Below are positions 21,545 to 30,299 of a stretch of DNA of 33,611 nucleotides, one piece after another; positions within the stretch are counted from its first letter, which is position 1; each line of letters begins with the position of its first letter. The notes beneath the pieces were generated by a model, which saw only the letters and a program-made list of their open reading frames with translations, was not told the DNA's origin and made no database searches. Source of the stretch: CAINFV01 sp964409235 (lineage in GTDB: Bacteria > Chlamydiota > Chlamydiia > Chlamydiales > FEN-1388); assembly GCA_964409235.1 (NCBI GenBank), contig CAYPCN010000016.1:1-33611 (forward strand), read 5' to 3'. The position numbers and the translations under genes were made by a program.

Positions 21545-24130
21545 CTACGGTACAGGAGCCTGGTTCGACGTTGTATGTACTGTCGGCTCTGGCGGAGGCA
21601 TGTTGACCTCTGGCTGGGGTCGAGCCGCAGGTGCTGGTGGATCTTCAGTAAAGACGAGTTTTTCTCCTTCGAGCCCAATCTTACACACCCACTGTTGATC
21701 TGGGCGACGCAGCAACATTTCGGACAGCGGATCTTCAACCAATTGCTCGAGAGCTCGATTGAGTGGACGCGCGCCCATTTCTGGTTGGTATCCTTTTTCG
21801 ATGAGAAACTGCTTAGCTTCTTGAGAGATTTCAATCGTAATCTGCTTTTTCGACAGCCTGCTTTGAAGCTTTCGAAGCTCGATATCGATAATAGAGCCAA
21901 GAGCTCCTGTGCCAAGAGGCTGGAAAATGACAAAGTCAGTAAGCCTGTTTAAAAATTCAGGCTTGAAGTGCTTTTTCATCGCACTCTCAATCTTTTCACG
22001 GATGGTGGCGTAGTCTGGCATCCCCTCTTTGGCCGCGAATCCGATTTCAGTGCTCTTTCTGATCAGGTCCGCGCCGAGATTGGAGGTCATAATGATGATG
22101 GTATTGCGGAAATCCACCTTGCGCCCAAAGGCATCGGTGAGCTTCCCTTCCTCGAGAATTTGCAGCAAGATGTCAACTACATCTGGGTGGCATTTCTCAA
22201 TCTCATCAAACAGCACCACGGAATACGGACGTTGACGCACGCGCTCAGTCAGCTGTCCTCCCTCCTCATACCCGACATAGCCTGGCGGCGAACCCGTCAT
22301 CCTGCTGACAGCGAATTTCTCCATGTATTCGGACATGTCGAGCTGAATCAGGGCATCTTCTCCGCCAAACATATTGGCCGCCAGCACCTTGGCGAGTAAG
22401 GTCTTTCCAACACCTGTTGGCCCCAAAAAGAGAAAGGCGCCCATAGGGCGGTTGGGGTCTTTGATATCCGCTCGGCTGCGACGGACAGCGCGGGCCACAA
22501 TATTCACCGCTTCATCTTGTCCGACAACACTCGCTTTTAAGCGATCTTCGAGTTTCAGCAGCCGTTGTGCCTCTTCTTCTGTAAGCCGTTGGATGGGAAT
22601 CCCTGTTTGCCGAGAGACGACGGACGCCACATCCTCTTCGTCGACGGGCACCTGATGCTGCTCTTTGTCGAGCTCCCATTCGGTGCGTATCTGCTGCAGC
22701 TTCTCGCGCAGCGACTTTTCCTTGTCGCGGAGCTTGGCAGCCTTTTCATATTCTTGCTTGCTGATAGCCTCTTCTTTTGCCAGGCGTGTCTCTTCGATTT
22801 CCGCCTCGTATTTTCCGATGTCTGGAGGTTGATGCATCATGGAAATGCGCATCATCGCACCCGCTTCGTCGAGCAGGTCGATCGCTTTATCAGGAAGATA
22901 TCGGCCATGAACATACCGATCCGACAGTATCGCCGCTGCTTCGATCGCCTGTTCCGTGTAATTGCATTTATGGTGCTCTTCATATTTTGTTTTCAGCCCT
23001 TGGAGAATGGCAATTGTCTCCTCAAGCGAAGAGGGCTGGACGATGATCTTCTGGAAACGGCGCTCGAGAGCCGAATCTTTTTCTACATGCTTTCGATATT
23101 CATCGAGCGTCGTAGCACCAATACACTGAATCTCTCCTCGTGAGAGAGCAGGCTTGAGGATGTTGGAAGCATCAATAGCGCCTTCTGCCGAGCCAGCGCC
23201 GACGATGGTGTGCAGCTCGTCGATGAAGAGAATGATATTCCCATTCTTTCGGATTTCGTCCATTGCAGCTTTGATGCGCTCTTCAAACTGCCCTCGGTAT
23301 TTTGTGCCAGCGATCATCAAGGCAAGGTCGAGGCAGATCAACCGTTTTTTCCGCAGGATATCCGGCACCTCGCCTCGCACGATAGCATGGGCAAGGCCTT
23401 CGACAATGGCTGTTTTCCCCACCCCCGCCTCGCCAAGGAGGACGGGATTGTTCTTACGTCGACGGCACAGGATGAGGATCAGCCGCTCGACTTCGGCTTT
23501 TCTGCCGATGACTGGGTCGAGTTTGCCTTCGCGCGCTGCCTCTGTGAGGTCAAGACCATAGGATTTAATGGCGGAAAGCTTTTCTTGCCCTGGCACTCCC
23601 GGGGCGAGTTTGTCGAAAGCTTTTGACGATGCCGCCCCCGCACCAGCCGTCTGTGGACCACCGCTTCCGGGCGTAGAAGGCAGCTGAAGGTTAAAAGATT
23701 CAAGCTCTTTGAGAACTTCTTTTCGTACTTCTTTGAGATTGACGTTAAGGTTTTCGAGAACCTGAACTGCCACGCCATCTGTCTGGCGCAAGAGCCCAAG
23801 GAGCAGATGCTCCGTCCCTACGTAGTTGTGGTTGAGGGCTGCTGCTTCTTCATTCGAAAATTCAATGACTTTTTTGACCTTGCCAGTGAGCGCGGGGTCC
23901 CCGTAGAGCTGGATTTCGGGCCCAAAGCCGACCAGCCGCTCGATTTCTTGACGGACGAGCTCGTAGTCTATATTCATATTGCGAAGCACATTGACCGCAA
24001 TGCCTTGGCCGAGCTTGAGCAATCCGAGGAGGATGTGCTCCGTGCCTAGGTAGTTGTGGTTCATGCGTTGCGCTTCTTTCTTCGCAAGCTTAATGACCTG
24101 TTTGGCGCGATTCGTGAACTTATCAAACAT
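21545..24130 (-). CDS. clpC: ATP-dependent Clp protease ATP-binding subunit ClpC
   Basis: 861 residues from the ATG at 24130. Order of domains: two Clp-N repeats (residues ~3-145, both with HNY.GTEH.LLGLL), AAA+ domain 1 with Walker A GEAGVGKT (233-240), a UVR motif and coiled middle region typical of ClpC (EYEKAAKLRDKEKSLREKL, about 430-450), AAA+ domain 2 with GPTGVGKT, and a Clp-D2-small domain ending in a Pro-rich tail. It unfolds substrates for ClpP in the cytoplasm and is the general Clp unfoldase of Chlamydia. No CIRCE operator (TTAGCACTC-N9-GAGTGCTAA) is visible upstream. A possible -10 (GATAAT) lies about 35 bp before the start, without an obvious -35. Confidence 0.97.
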   Translation of the reverse strand: MFDKFTNRAKQVIKLAKKEAQRMNHNYLGTEHILLGLLKLGQGIAVNVLRNMNIDYELVRQEIERLVGFGPEIQLYGDPALTGKVKKVIEFSNEEAAALNHNYVGTEHLLLGLLRQTDGVAVQVLENLNVNLKEVRKEVLKELESFNLQLPSTPGSGGPQTAGAGAASSKAFDKLAPGVPGQEKLSAIKSYGLDLTEAAREGKLDPVIGRKAEVERLILILCRRRKNNPVLLGEAGVGKTAIVEGLAHAIVRGEVPDILRKKRLICLDLALMIAGTKYRGQFEERIKAAMDEIRKNGNIILFIDELHTIVGAGSAEGAIDASNILKPALSRGEIQCIGATTLDEYRKHVEKDSALERRFQKIIVQPSSLEETIAILQGLKTKYEEHHKCNYTEQAIEAAAILSDRYVHGRYLPDKAIDLLDEAGAMMRISMMHQPPDIGKYEAEIEETRLAKEEAISKQEYEKAAKLRDKEKSLREKLQQIRTEWELDKEQHQVPVDEEDVASVVSRQTGIPIQRLTEEEAQRLLKLEDRLKASVVGQDEAVNIVARAVRRSRADIKDPNRPMGAFLFLGPTGVGKTLLAKVLAANMFGGEDALIQLDMSEYMEKFAVSRMTGSPPGYVGYEEGGQLTERVRQRPYSVVLFDEIEKCHPDVVDILLQILEEGKLTDAFGRKVDFRNTIIIMTSNLGADLIRKSTEIGFAAKEGMPDYATIREKIESAMKKHFKPEFLNRLTDFVIFQPLGTGALGSIIDIELRKLQSRLSKKQITIEISQEAKQFLIEKGYQPEMGARPLNRALEQLVEDPLSEMLLRRPDQQWVCKIGLEGEKLVFTEDPPAPAARPQPEVNMPPPEPTVHTTSNQAPVP

Positions 24131-24200
24131 ACGACGACATCTCAAGGGAATGGGTTAGCTTTACATTATCGTTGGTTGCCATTTTCTATAAAGAAACAAG

Positions 24201-24232
24201 AGCTTCATGGGCTTTTGAAGGATAGAATAGGC
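24201..24232 (+). mobile_element. Possible decayed fragment of palindromic element
   Basis: CATGGGCTTTTGAAGGATAG followed by AATAGG resembles the A-end segment GATGTGCCTTTTGGAGGATAG...GTAGG with scattered changes. No terminal repeat or partner end is recognisable. It lies in the 132-bp gap between clpC and the ABC-F gene. Confidence 0.3.
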
Positions 24233-24262
24233 CACGGTTGTGGCGCCTGCAGCCCCACTACT

Positions 24263-26083
24263 TCACGCATCATCGAACGTACGTCTCGTGGACTCATGCG
24301 TCTCTCCGAGTTCTACAAGCCGAGCAAAGTGTCGCTCGATCTCTTTGGCACGCTTGCCGATGGTCGTGAGCAGTTCTTGCACTTCTGGCGAATGTTCTTG
24401 CATCATAGCCTGTTCGAGTCTGTGCTGCCCTTCTGTTTGCTCTTGCTCAAGAGCGATAATCACGTTCTCAACCTGTTGCATCTCCTCTTTGAGCGGCTTT
24501 AGCGCTTTCGAACGCATGGCAACAAACTCTGCGCGCTGGCGCTTGTCCCTACTTCGATCTACGGGCAGAACGCGTGGCTTTGCAGGCGTCGCTTCTTCAT
24601 ACCATCCTCCCTTGTCGAGAAATTCCTGATACCCTCCGTGGAAGAGTTGCTGGGTATCGGCATGGCAGACGATCAGGGTGTGTAGCTCGAGGCGTTGAAG
24701 GATCAACTCGCTGTGGGTGACGATGATGACAGTGCCGTTGAAGGCGTTGATAGCGTCGATCAGGGCTTCGACAGACTCAACATCGAGGTGGTGAGTTGGT
24801 TCGTCGAGCAGTAAGAGATTGCACGGCTTGGCAAGAATGGTGCCTAAGAGCACTCTGCTTTTCTCGCCTCCCGACAGGACTCCGATATTCTTTTCGGCCT
24901 GAGAACCTTGGAACATCATCTGGCCGCAGATGCGGCGAACGCCGGTGTATGAAAGAGTGGGATTGGCGGCAGCGATCTGCTCTTCGATGGTGGCGGCCTC
25001 GTTGAGTCGTTGAATATTCGTCTGGCCGAAATACCCAACGGACACCTGGTCTGAAAAGGAGATCGTGCCGTGCTGGGGCACGAGCTCCTGGCTAAGGAGG
25101 CGCAGGAGCGTTGACTTGCCATATCCATTTTTGCCGATGACCGCGATCCGTTCGCCATTGCCGATCACCAATGAGAGGTTGTTGATGAGCTGGTCGCGAT
25201 GTGGATGATACGAAAAGCATGCCTCTCGTACTTCACCCATTTTCTTGCCGCGAAAGGGAGCCTCATGAAAGCAGAACTCAAGATCATCGATCGCCTTTAG
25301 AGCTTCTAGGGCCGGAATCTTCGCGATCATTTTTTTCCGAGACTGCGCTTGCGATGCCTTCGATGCTTTTGCCCCTAGCCTGTCGACGAAGGTTTGCATA
25401 TGAAGGCGTTTCTTCGCGAGGGTCTCTCGAGTTCTCTCGTATGTCTCTTCTTCAAGGAGAAGGGGGGCAAAGAAATCCGCTGTCTTGCCCTGGACCTTTC
25501 TAACCCTATTTCTGTGAATGCCAAGCGTATGAGTGGCAATGCTATCCAAGAACTCCCTATCATGCGACACGATGATGAGCTCTCCCCTCCATTTTTGGAG
25601 AAATCGCGACAGAAAGCGCAAAGCGAGAATGTCGAGATAGTTCGTTGGCTCGTCGAGAAGGAGGCAATGGGGCTCTGAGAGCAACGCTTTTGCAAGGTGC
25701 AGTCTCAGGTGATAGCCTCCGGAAAGAGAGGAAGGCGGATGGGCGAGGAGGCCATCATCAAAGCCAAGGCCGAAGAGAATTTTTTCTGCCTTATAGACGC
25801 TGTCCCTCTCTTCCTCGGGAAGCCCTAATACCGCCTCTTCGATGACGGTGGGGCGAGAAAAGCGTATGTGCTGATCGAGATATCCAAGCCGGTATCCTTT
25901 GGGAAGAACGATCGATCCGCTGTCAGGTTGTTCTTTTCCGATGATGAGCCGAAGTAGCGTCGTCTTCCCGCTGCCATTTCTTCCAATAAGGCTGCACCGC
26001 TCCCCAGGGTTCACAGTGAAGGAGATGTTCTTCAAAAGAACCTGGTCGCCGTGGGACATGGACACATCATGAACCTGAATCAT
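24263..26083 (-). CDS. ABC-F family ATPase (ribosome-associated)
   Basis: 606 residues from the ATG at 26083 (GAGGTGAG about eight bases upstream). Two fused ABC domains without membrane segments: first with Walker A GRNGSGKT (34-41), signature LSGGYHLRL and Walker B LLLDEPTNYLD; second with GKNGYGKST, LSGGEKSRVLL and LLLLDEPTHHLD. An interdomain linker (P-site tRNA interaction motif region) and a charged C-terminal coiled coil (about 510-595) follow. ABC-F proteins act on translating ribosomes; EttA, Uup and antibiotic-resistance types share this layout. The C-terminal coiled coil favours a Uup/YheS-like member, but the subgroup cannot be fixed by eye. Confidence 0.93.
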   Translation of the reverse strand: MIQVHDVSMSHGDQVLLKNISFTVNPGERCSLIGRNGSGKTTLLRLIIGKEQPDSGSIVLPKGYRLGYLDQHIRFSRPTVIEEAVLGLPEEERDSVYKAEKILFGLGFDDGLLAHPPSSLSGGYHLRLHLAKALLSEPHCLLLDEPTNYLDILALRFLSRFLQKWRGELIIVSHDREFLDSIATHTLGIHRNRVRKVQGKTADFFAPLLLEEETYERTRETLAKKRLHMQTFVDRLGAKASKASQAQSRKKMIAKIPALEALKAIDDLEFCFHEAPFRGKKMGEVREACFSYHPHRDQLINNLSLVIGNGERIAVIGKNGYGKSTLLRLLSQELVPQHGTISFSDQVSVGYFGQTNIQRLNEAATIEEQIAAANPTLSYTGVRRICGQMMFQGSQAEKNIGVLSGGEKSRVLLGTILAKPCNLLLLDEPTHHLDVESVEALIDAINAFNGTVIIVTHSELILQRLELHTLIVCHADTQQLFHGGYQEFLDKGGWYEEATPAKPRVLPVDRSRDKRQRAEFVAMRSKALKPLKEEMQQVENVIIALEQEQTEGQHRLEQAMMQEHSPEVQELLTTIGKRAKEIERHFARLVELGETHESTRRTFDDA

Positions 26084-26146
26084 CGTCGTTCGCTCACCTC
26101 CGCGCTCTTGACCATACAAGCCTACCACGCTCTAGGCTTATTGGTA

Positions 26147-26228
26147 GAGCCATTTGCGATGTGTCTTTTGGAGGATAGAGTAGCGAATCTCCCTCTTCTC
26201 CTCTAAAAATCCGCATCGCAAATGGCTC
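26147..26228 (+). mobile_element. Palindromic MITE-like element, copy 7 (A-end left)
   Basis: 82 bp short form with intact ends: GAGCCATTTGCGATGTG at the left and CATCGCAAATGGCTC at the right. The B-end half reads CTCTTCTCCTCTAAAAATCC. It is flanked by an exact 5-bp direct repeat TGGTA (26142-26146 and 26229-26233). It lies between the divergent ABC-F and htpG genes, 27 bp upstream of the htpG -35 box. Confidence 0.9.
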
Positions 26229-26255
26229 TGGTACTACCGAGGCACCTCCAAGCAA

Positions 26256-26284
26256 TTGACATTCACCGCGAGAATGCCGATAAT
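26256..26284 (+). promoter_or_regulatory. htpG promoter, sigma70/sigma66 type
   Basis: TTGACA (26256-26261) and GATAAT (26279-26284) with a 17-bp spacer, nearly ideal. The ATG is 41 bp beyond the -10. It is a vegetative-type promoter; no CIRCE element is visible. Confidence 0.68.
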
Positions 26285-26324
26285 TTTGTCCTTCACAGCA
26301 TGTATTTTTGAGGGATGTAGGCCT

Positions 26325-28148
26325 ATGCGCAATGGTCAATTAAGTATTCATAGCGAAAATATTCTGCCCATCATCAAAAAATGGCTATACTCAGAAAAGG
26401 ATATCTTCATACGAGAGCTCGTTTCAAATGCCGCCGATGCTATGCAGAAGCGCTCGATTCTGTATTCTAAAGGAGAGGCGACAGCGCCGCAGGAAGCGCG
26501 AATCGATATTTCGGTCGACAAAGACAAGAAGACACTAACGGTTTCAGACACAGGGCTTGGGCTTGACGAAGAAGAGGCCGAAGCGTTCCTCGCGCAAATC
26601 GCCTTTTCAGGCGCAGAAGAGTTCATCAAAACGTACCAGCTCAACGATGCGTTTATTGGCCATTTTGGCCTAGGGTTTTTCTCCGTCTTCATGGTGGCTG
26701 ATAAGGTGGAGGTGGTGTCCAAATCCTACAAGCCGAACAAAGAAGCCATCGTTTGGACATCTGACGGCTCCTCTTCCTATACAATCGGAGCCGGGCAACG
26801 GGCTGATATTGGCACGGATGTCGTTCTTCATGTCAATCCTGGCCAAGAAGAATATCTCGACGAATCCCGTCTTATGGCTATTCTTCGGCGGTTTTGCTCG
26901 TTCTTCCCCGTTCCTGTCTATCTGCATGGGAAACAGGTCAACACCTTCGATCCCTTGTGGCAAAAGCGTCCCTCGGAATGCACGGACGCTGAGTATACAC
27001 GCTTGTATGCAGCGCTCTATCCTCTTGAAGAGCCTCCTCTTTTCTGGGTGCACATTAATGTCGACTACCCGTTCCACGTTCAAGGCGTGCTCTACTTCCC
27101 AAGGATTCGCCGGGATCTCGATCTTTCCCAAGATCATGTCCGGCTCTACTGCAACCGCGTTTTTGTCTCCGATAACGCCAAAGACATTCTTCCCGAATAC
27201 CTCGTCCTCTTGCGCGGTGTTCTCGACAGCCCCGACATCCCTCTCAACGTGTCGAGAAGCCACCTCCAGGTGGACGCAACAGTTCGTCAGCTTGCCCAGC
27301 ACATCTCAAAAAAAGTCGCCGATGCCCTTCATGTCCTGCGTAAAAATGATAGGAAGCGATACGAAGAGTGTTGGGATGCGTATGAACTCGTCGTCAAGCT
27401 GGGAATGCTTCAGGACGAGAAGTTCTACGAGCGTGCCAAGGACCTTCTCATTTGGAAAACCACGAGTGGAACCTTCAAAGCCACCGAGGAGCTTGCTCAG
27501 GAGAAAGAGGGGAAAAAGTCGGCCATCTACTGCGATATTGGGCAGGAGCGCTCCTCCCTCGTCAATGCGTACCTAGCACGCGGGATAGAGGTAGCGGTTG
27601 TCACATCGCCACTCGACCATCCATTGATGACGAAACTCGAGAGGTCGGAGAGCACCCATTTTCGGAGGATCGACGCTGCCATCGACCTTTCTCTCATTGA
27701 TGCTTCAAAAGAAAAGACGATTCTCGACGCTTCAGGGCGCACTGAAAGCGCAAAGATTTCAGATTTCTTCAGAGCGGCTATCAACGATCACTCAGTTGCC
27801 ATCGAGGCAAAAAGTCTTGGTACCGAAGAGCTGCCCGCCATCATGACGCTCGAAGAAGAACAGCGTCGTCTTCGAGATTATATGTTCCAAGTCTCTAGAC
27901 AGCCGCACGCCCTCAAGCCAAAGGTAAGCTTGGTCATCAATACCAACAGCCCGCTCGTGCAAGCTCTCTATCGAATTCACTCCTTCTCTCCCCAGTTAGC
28001 CAATGACGTCGCCCGCCATCTATGGGATGTCACGCGACTGTCGCACAAAGAGCTATCGCACGATGAGATCCAAGCCTTCGCCGAACGGTCGACAAAAGTG
28101 CTCGAGCGGCTGGTATGCGCTTCTGCCAAAGAGGTCGAGAAGGAATAA
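26325..28148 (+). CDS. htpG: Molecular chaperone HtpG (Hsp90)
   Basis: 607 residues from the ATG at 26325, which starts in the conserved N-terminal region (MRNGQLSIHSENILPIIKKW) and has purine-rich AGGG upstream. The GHKL ATPase motifs are present: FIRELVSNAADA (28-39, with E31 and N35), SDTGLGLDEEE (74-84) and GHFGLGFFSVFMVADKV (112-128). The middle domain has the DLSQDHVRLYCNRVFVSD and PLNVSRSHLQ blocks (catalytic Arg region). The C-terminal dimerisation domain is present, giving the normal bacterial length. It is a cytosolic ATP-driven chaperone. It converges with the repeat-domain gene at 28170 across 21 bp with no evident terminator. Confidence 0.97.
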   Translation: MRNGQLSIHSENILPIIKKWLYSEKDIFIRELVSNAADAMQKRSILYSKGEATAPQEARIDISVDKDKKTLTVSDTGLGLDEEEAEAFLAQIAFSGAEEFIKTYQLNDAFIGHFGLGFFSVFMVADKVEVVSKSYKPNKEAIVWTSDGSSSYTIGAGQRADIGTDVVLHVNPGQEEYLDESRLMAILRRFCSFFPVPVYLHGKQVNTFDPLWQKRPSECTDAEYTRLYAALYPLEEPPLFWVHINVDYPFHVQGVLYFPRIRRDLDLSQDHVRLYCNRVFVSDNAKDILPEYLVLLRGVLDSPDIPLNVSRSHLQVDATVRQLAQHISKKVADALHVLRKNDRKRYEECWDAYELVVKLGMLQDEKFYERAKDLLIWKTTSGTFKATEELAQEKEGKKSAIYCDIGQERSSLVNAYLARGIEVAVVTSPLDHPLMTKLERSESTHFRRIDAAIDLSLIDASKEKTILDASGRTESAKISDFFRAAINDHSVAIEAKSLGTEELPAIMTLEEEQRRLRDYMFQVSRQPHALKPKVSLVINTNSPLVQALYRIHSFSPQLANDVARHLWDVTRLSHKELSHDEIQAFAERSTKVLERLVCASAKEVEKE

Positions 28149-28169
28149 CTAATAATAGAAAGACTTCCC

Positions 28170-29114
28170 CTACGTCGTTGTCAGTTCGGCAAGCTCAGCA
28201 GAGAGGATAGCGCACGCCGCCGTAAGCTTTGCTTGCGTTGCAGAGCTGACAAAGAGGCTGTAATTCGTCACCAACTCTTTGCTTGAGCTCAGCAATTGAA
28301 CCAGCTTCTCCTTGCTTTCGCTCTTGACAATCCCTTTGTACAAATTGTCAAACAATCGCTTCGCCTTTTTCGTGACATTCTCCATAACACCTGGAACACA
28401 GGCAAGAATATGCATGGGCTGTGGATCAAAATCCTTTTTCCACTCGTCGAGCTTCTCCATCAATCGCGTTTTGTACGCAAACAGCGAATCGCCCTTGGCA
28501 ACAGCCCGTACTTTTTTCTCACCCGTTGCTGGCGCTTTCTCTTCCACATGACCGATCATTTTGAGCTCACGTTCGATGATGTCGCACGCCTCTTTCATCT
28601 TTCTTTCGCTCGCAGCATTCATGCAGAACATGCTTTCTCTCAGGATCTGAGCATTCTTTCTAAGAAGGGATGCCAGCTTTTGTCTCGACTGCGCTTTGTC
28701 CAGCTTGGCCATAAAGGTATCAAGGACGCGGTACGATTCAATGTGCACAATTCGATTCATGCCAGGAATCAACGACAATAGAAAAGCCGGAGCAGGATCA
28801 TAGCCCTCTTTCCATTTGTCCAATTTCTGTCGCATAATGGCCTTTCTATACTGCACAAACAACTGCTCCCTTTGCCCCTCTGCAACGACGTCCACTTTTC
28901 GAACCTTCTCCGGTAGAGCAGCAGCTTGAACAGCTTCCTTTCGTTTCTCTCCTTGTAAAACGGCCTCTGCCTCTCGAAGAGCGTGAAGAGCAACTCTGGA
29001 AATGGCCCGGTCTTGGGGGCAAACAGTCGGTACCTCAGGAGCTTTCCTCTCAACAGGCTCAAATGTCGATGATGGAATTGAAGGGGCAACTTCAGAAACG
29101 GCCGCGCATGTCAT
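28170..29114 (-). CDS. Repeat-domain protein A: two copies of an unrecognised ~100-residue domain
   Basis: 314 residues; no known family recognised. The N-terminal ~80 residues are low-complexity, rich in Ala, Pro, Glu and Val. Two copies of one domain follow (about 87-187 and 213-311), each with the pattern K-L-x-x-W-K-x-x-[YF]-D-P-x-P near its start (W101; W225), then a hydrophobic stretch ending P-G, then helices. A third copy of the same domain is in the next gene upstream. No signal peptide or clear membrane span. The ATG at 29114 has GAGGTGA about five bases before it. A promoter-like block upstream matches that of the next gene. A disordered N-terminus followed by repeated helical modules is compatible with a type III effector, but this is inference. 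Confidence 0.82.
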   Translation of the reverse strand: MTCAAVSEVAPSIPSSTFEPVERKAPEVPTVCPQDRAISRVALHALREAEAVLQGEKRKEAVQAAALPEKVRKVDVVAEGQREQLFVQYRKAIMRQKLDKWKEGYDPAPAFLLSLIPGMNRIVHIESYRVLDTFMAKLDKAQSRQKLASLLRKNAQILRESMFCMNAASERKMKEACDIIERELKMIGHVEEKAPATGEKKVRAVAKGDSLFAYKTRLMEKLDEWKKDFDPQPMHILACVPGVMENVTKKAKRLFDNLYKGIVKSESKEKLVQLLSSSKELVTNYSLFVSSATQAKLTAACAILSAELAELTTT

Positions 29115-29143
29115 GTGTCACCTCATAGAGATTTTTTCAGATT

Positions 29144-29175
29144 ATGATACCTGTGCTGTATAAAGCCTTTGTAAA
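29144..29175 (-). promoter_or_regulatory. Promoter-like block before repeat-domain gene A
   Basis: On the minus strand TTTACA (29175-29170) and TATCAT (29149-29144) with a 20-bp spacer that contains GCTTTATAC. The same layout, with the same spacing and GCTTTACAC, precedes repeat-domain gene B. Function inferred from conservation between paralogues. Confidence 0.45.
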
Positions 29176-29180
29176 GAAAA

Positions 29181-29207
29181 GGCGCCAGGCGATCGCAGTC
29201 TGGCGCC
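29181..29207 (-). terminator. Rho-independent terminator of repeat-domain gene B
   Basis: An 8-bp GC-rich stem (GGCGCCAG with CTGGCGCC, 11-base loop) followed on the minus strand by TTTTCTTT. It lies 25 bp beyond the stop codon of gene B and separates it from the promoter of gene A, so the two genes are likely separate transcription units. Confidence 0.78.
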
Positions 29208-29232
29208 ACTCCTGTCAACGCTGGGGAGGTGG

Positions 29233-30030
29233 TTAGATTTTTTTAAGGGGGAGGGAACGAATCTGTCTGTTCGCCATGTCTATGGCAACATCGATTCGAT
29301 CAGAAGTCTCTTGATTGACCTTTGGCTTCTTTGATTTCATGACTTCGATATTCTTTTCCAAGACCTGTTTCAACCCTAGAACCGTTGTGACAGCCACCAT
29401 TTTACGTTCAAATGTTTCGATCATCTTTTGAGCATCTGCTTTTGCAAGCTCAACAATTCCGGGGATCACGAGAAGATAAAAGGCTGGATATGGGTTCAAG
29501 TCCTTTTGCCATTCTCGCAGTTGCGCTAGAATTTCTTTCTTCTTGTTTTCTACGTATGTCGCTACTCGCTCTTCGCGGGAGGGTGCTGTACCTTCAACAG
29601 CTGGCGAGTCCGATGCTGTTTTTGCTGAAAGTGCCGCCTCGTCTTTCGCCTGCTCTGCCGCTGGCTTTGCGTCCTTTGATGCCTCTTGTACGAGGATTGC
29701 AGCATTCTCAGGGCGTTCGATTCCAGCTGCAGCGCATGCTCTCTCTGTACACGAGAGCTTTGGCGCCTCTTTAGCGGGGGAGATTTCAGACGCTGCAACG
29801 GCGACGGTCTTTTCTACTGTTGCCTCCGCCGCATGAGCAGGCTCTTTTGTGACTTTTGGCTGCTCTTCGCCCTGTGTTGTTTCTTCTGCTTTCACTCCGC
29901 GTTCTAAAGCCGCTGAAGCAACAGCCGCTGGTAGATCGCTGGATGGGGCAGCCGCAGGTATCGCTCCATCGACAGCACTGGATGCAGGTTGGCGAACTGC
30001 CATTGGTACTTCCGAGACTAAAAGGGACAT
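29233..30030 (-). CDS. Repeat-domain protein B: one copy of the unrecognised ~100-residue domain
   Basis: 265 residues from the ATG at 30030 (GAGG seven bases upstream; the ATG at 30045 has no ribosome-binding site). The first ~155 residues are low-complexity, very rich in Ala, Glu, Pro, Ser and Lys and probably disordered. The C-terminal ~100 residues (159-259) are a third copy of the domain in protein A, with W174, N179-P180-x-P182 and a hydrophobic run ending VIPG. No cleaved signal peptide is convincing. Composition of the N-terminus, a single folded module and tandem location with a paralogue suggest a lineage-specific secreted or regulatory family; no function can be assigned. Confidence 0.82.
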   Translation of the reverse strand: MSLLVSEVPMAVRQPASSAVDGAIPAAAPSSDLPAAVASAALERGVKAEETTQGEEQPKVTKEPAHAAEATVEKTVAVAASEISPAKEAPKLSCTERACAAAGIERPENAAILVQEASKDAKPAAEQAKDEAALSAKTASDSPAVEGTAPSREERVATYVENKKKEILAQLREWQKDLNPYPAFYLLVIPGIVELAKADAQKMIETFERKMVAVTTVLGLKQVLEKNIEVMKSKKPKVNQETSDRIDVAIDMANRQIRSLPLKKI

Positions 30031-30067
30031 ACAACACCTCTTCATGTGAGATACGGAACAGGTAGTG

Positions 30068-30099
30068 ATGGTACCGTCAGCGTGTAAAGCACATGTAAA
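30068..30099 (-). promoter_or_regulatory. Promoter-like block before repeat-domain gene B
   Basis: TTTACA (30099-30094) and TACCAT (30073-30068) on the minus strand, 20-bp spacer with GCTTTACAC. It matches the block before gene A in spacing and central sequence. The rest of the gap to the glycosyltransferase at 30300 holds two small inverted repeats (TTTTTCT/AGAAAAA near 30180-30200 and TCCTGTC/GACAGGA near 30226-30243) of unknown role. Confidence 0.42.
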
Positions 30100-30299
30100 C
30101 CTTTGCTATCTGTTCATCCCCCCTCAACAGCCAGCCCGTTCGGAGTGGAGTGTCGAGAGCATGGGCTCGCCAATTGAATTTTTTCTGTTTGATAGAAAAA
30201 TCCAAAATGTGTCAAATATCCTCCGATCCTGTCCCCAGACAGGAGCTTCGTGGTATGCCATAAAGTCGTTTTCCAGTTTTCACACAGGAGACCCTTTTC

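Noticed and set aside
24131..24262. CIRCE heat-shock operator before clpC
   Set aside because: No TTAGCACTC/GAGTGCTAA inverted repeat could be found on either strand.
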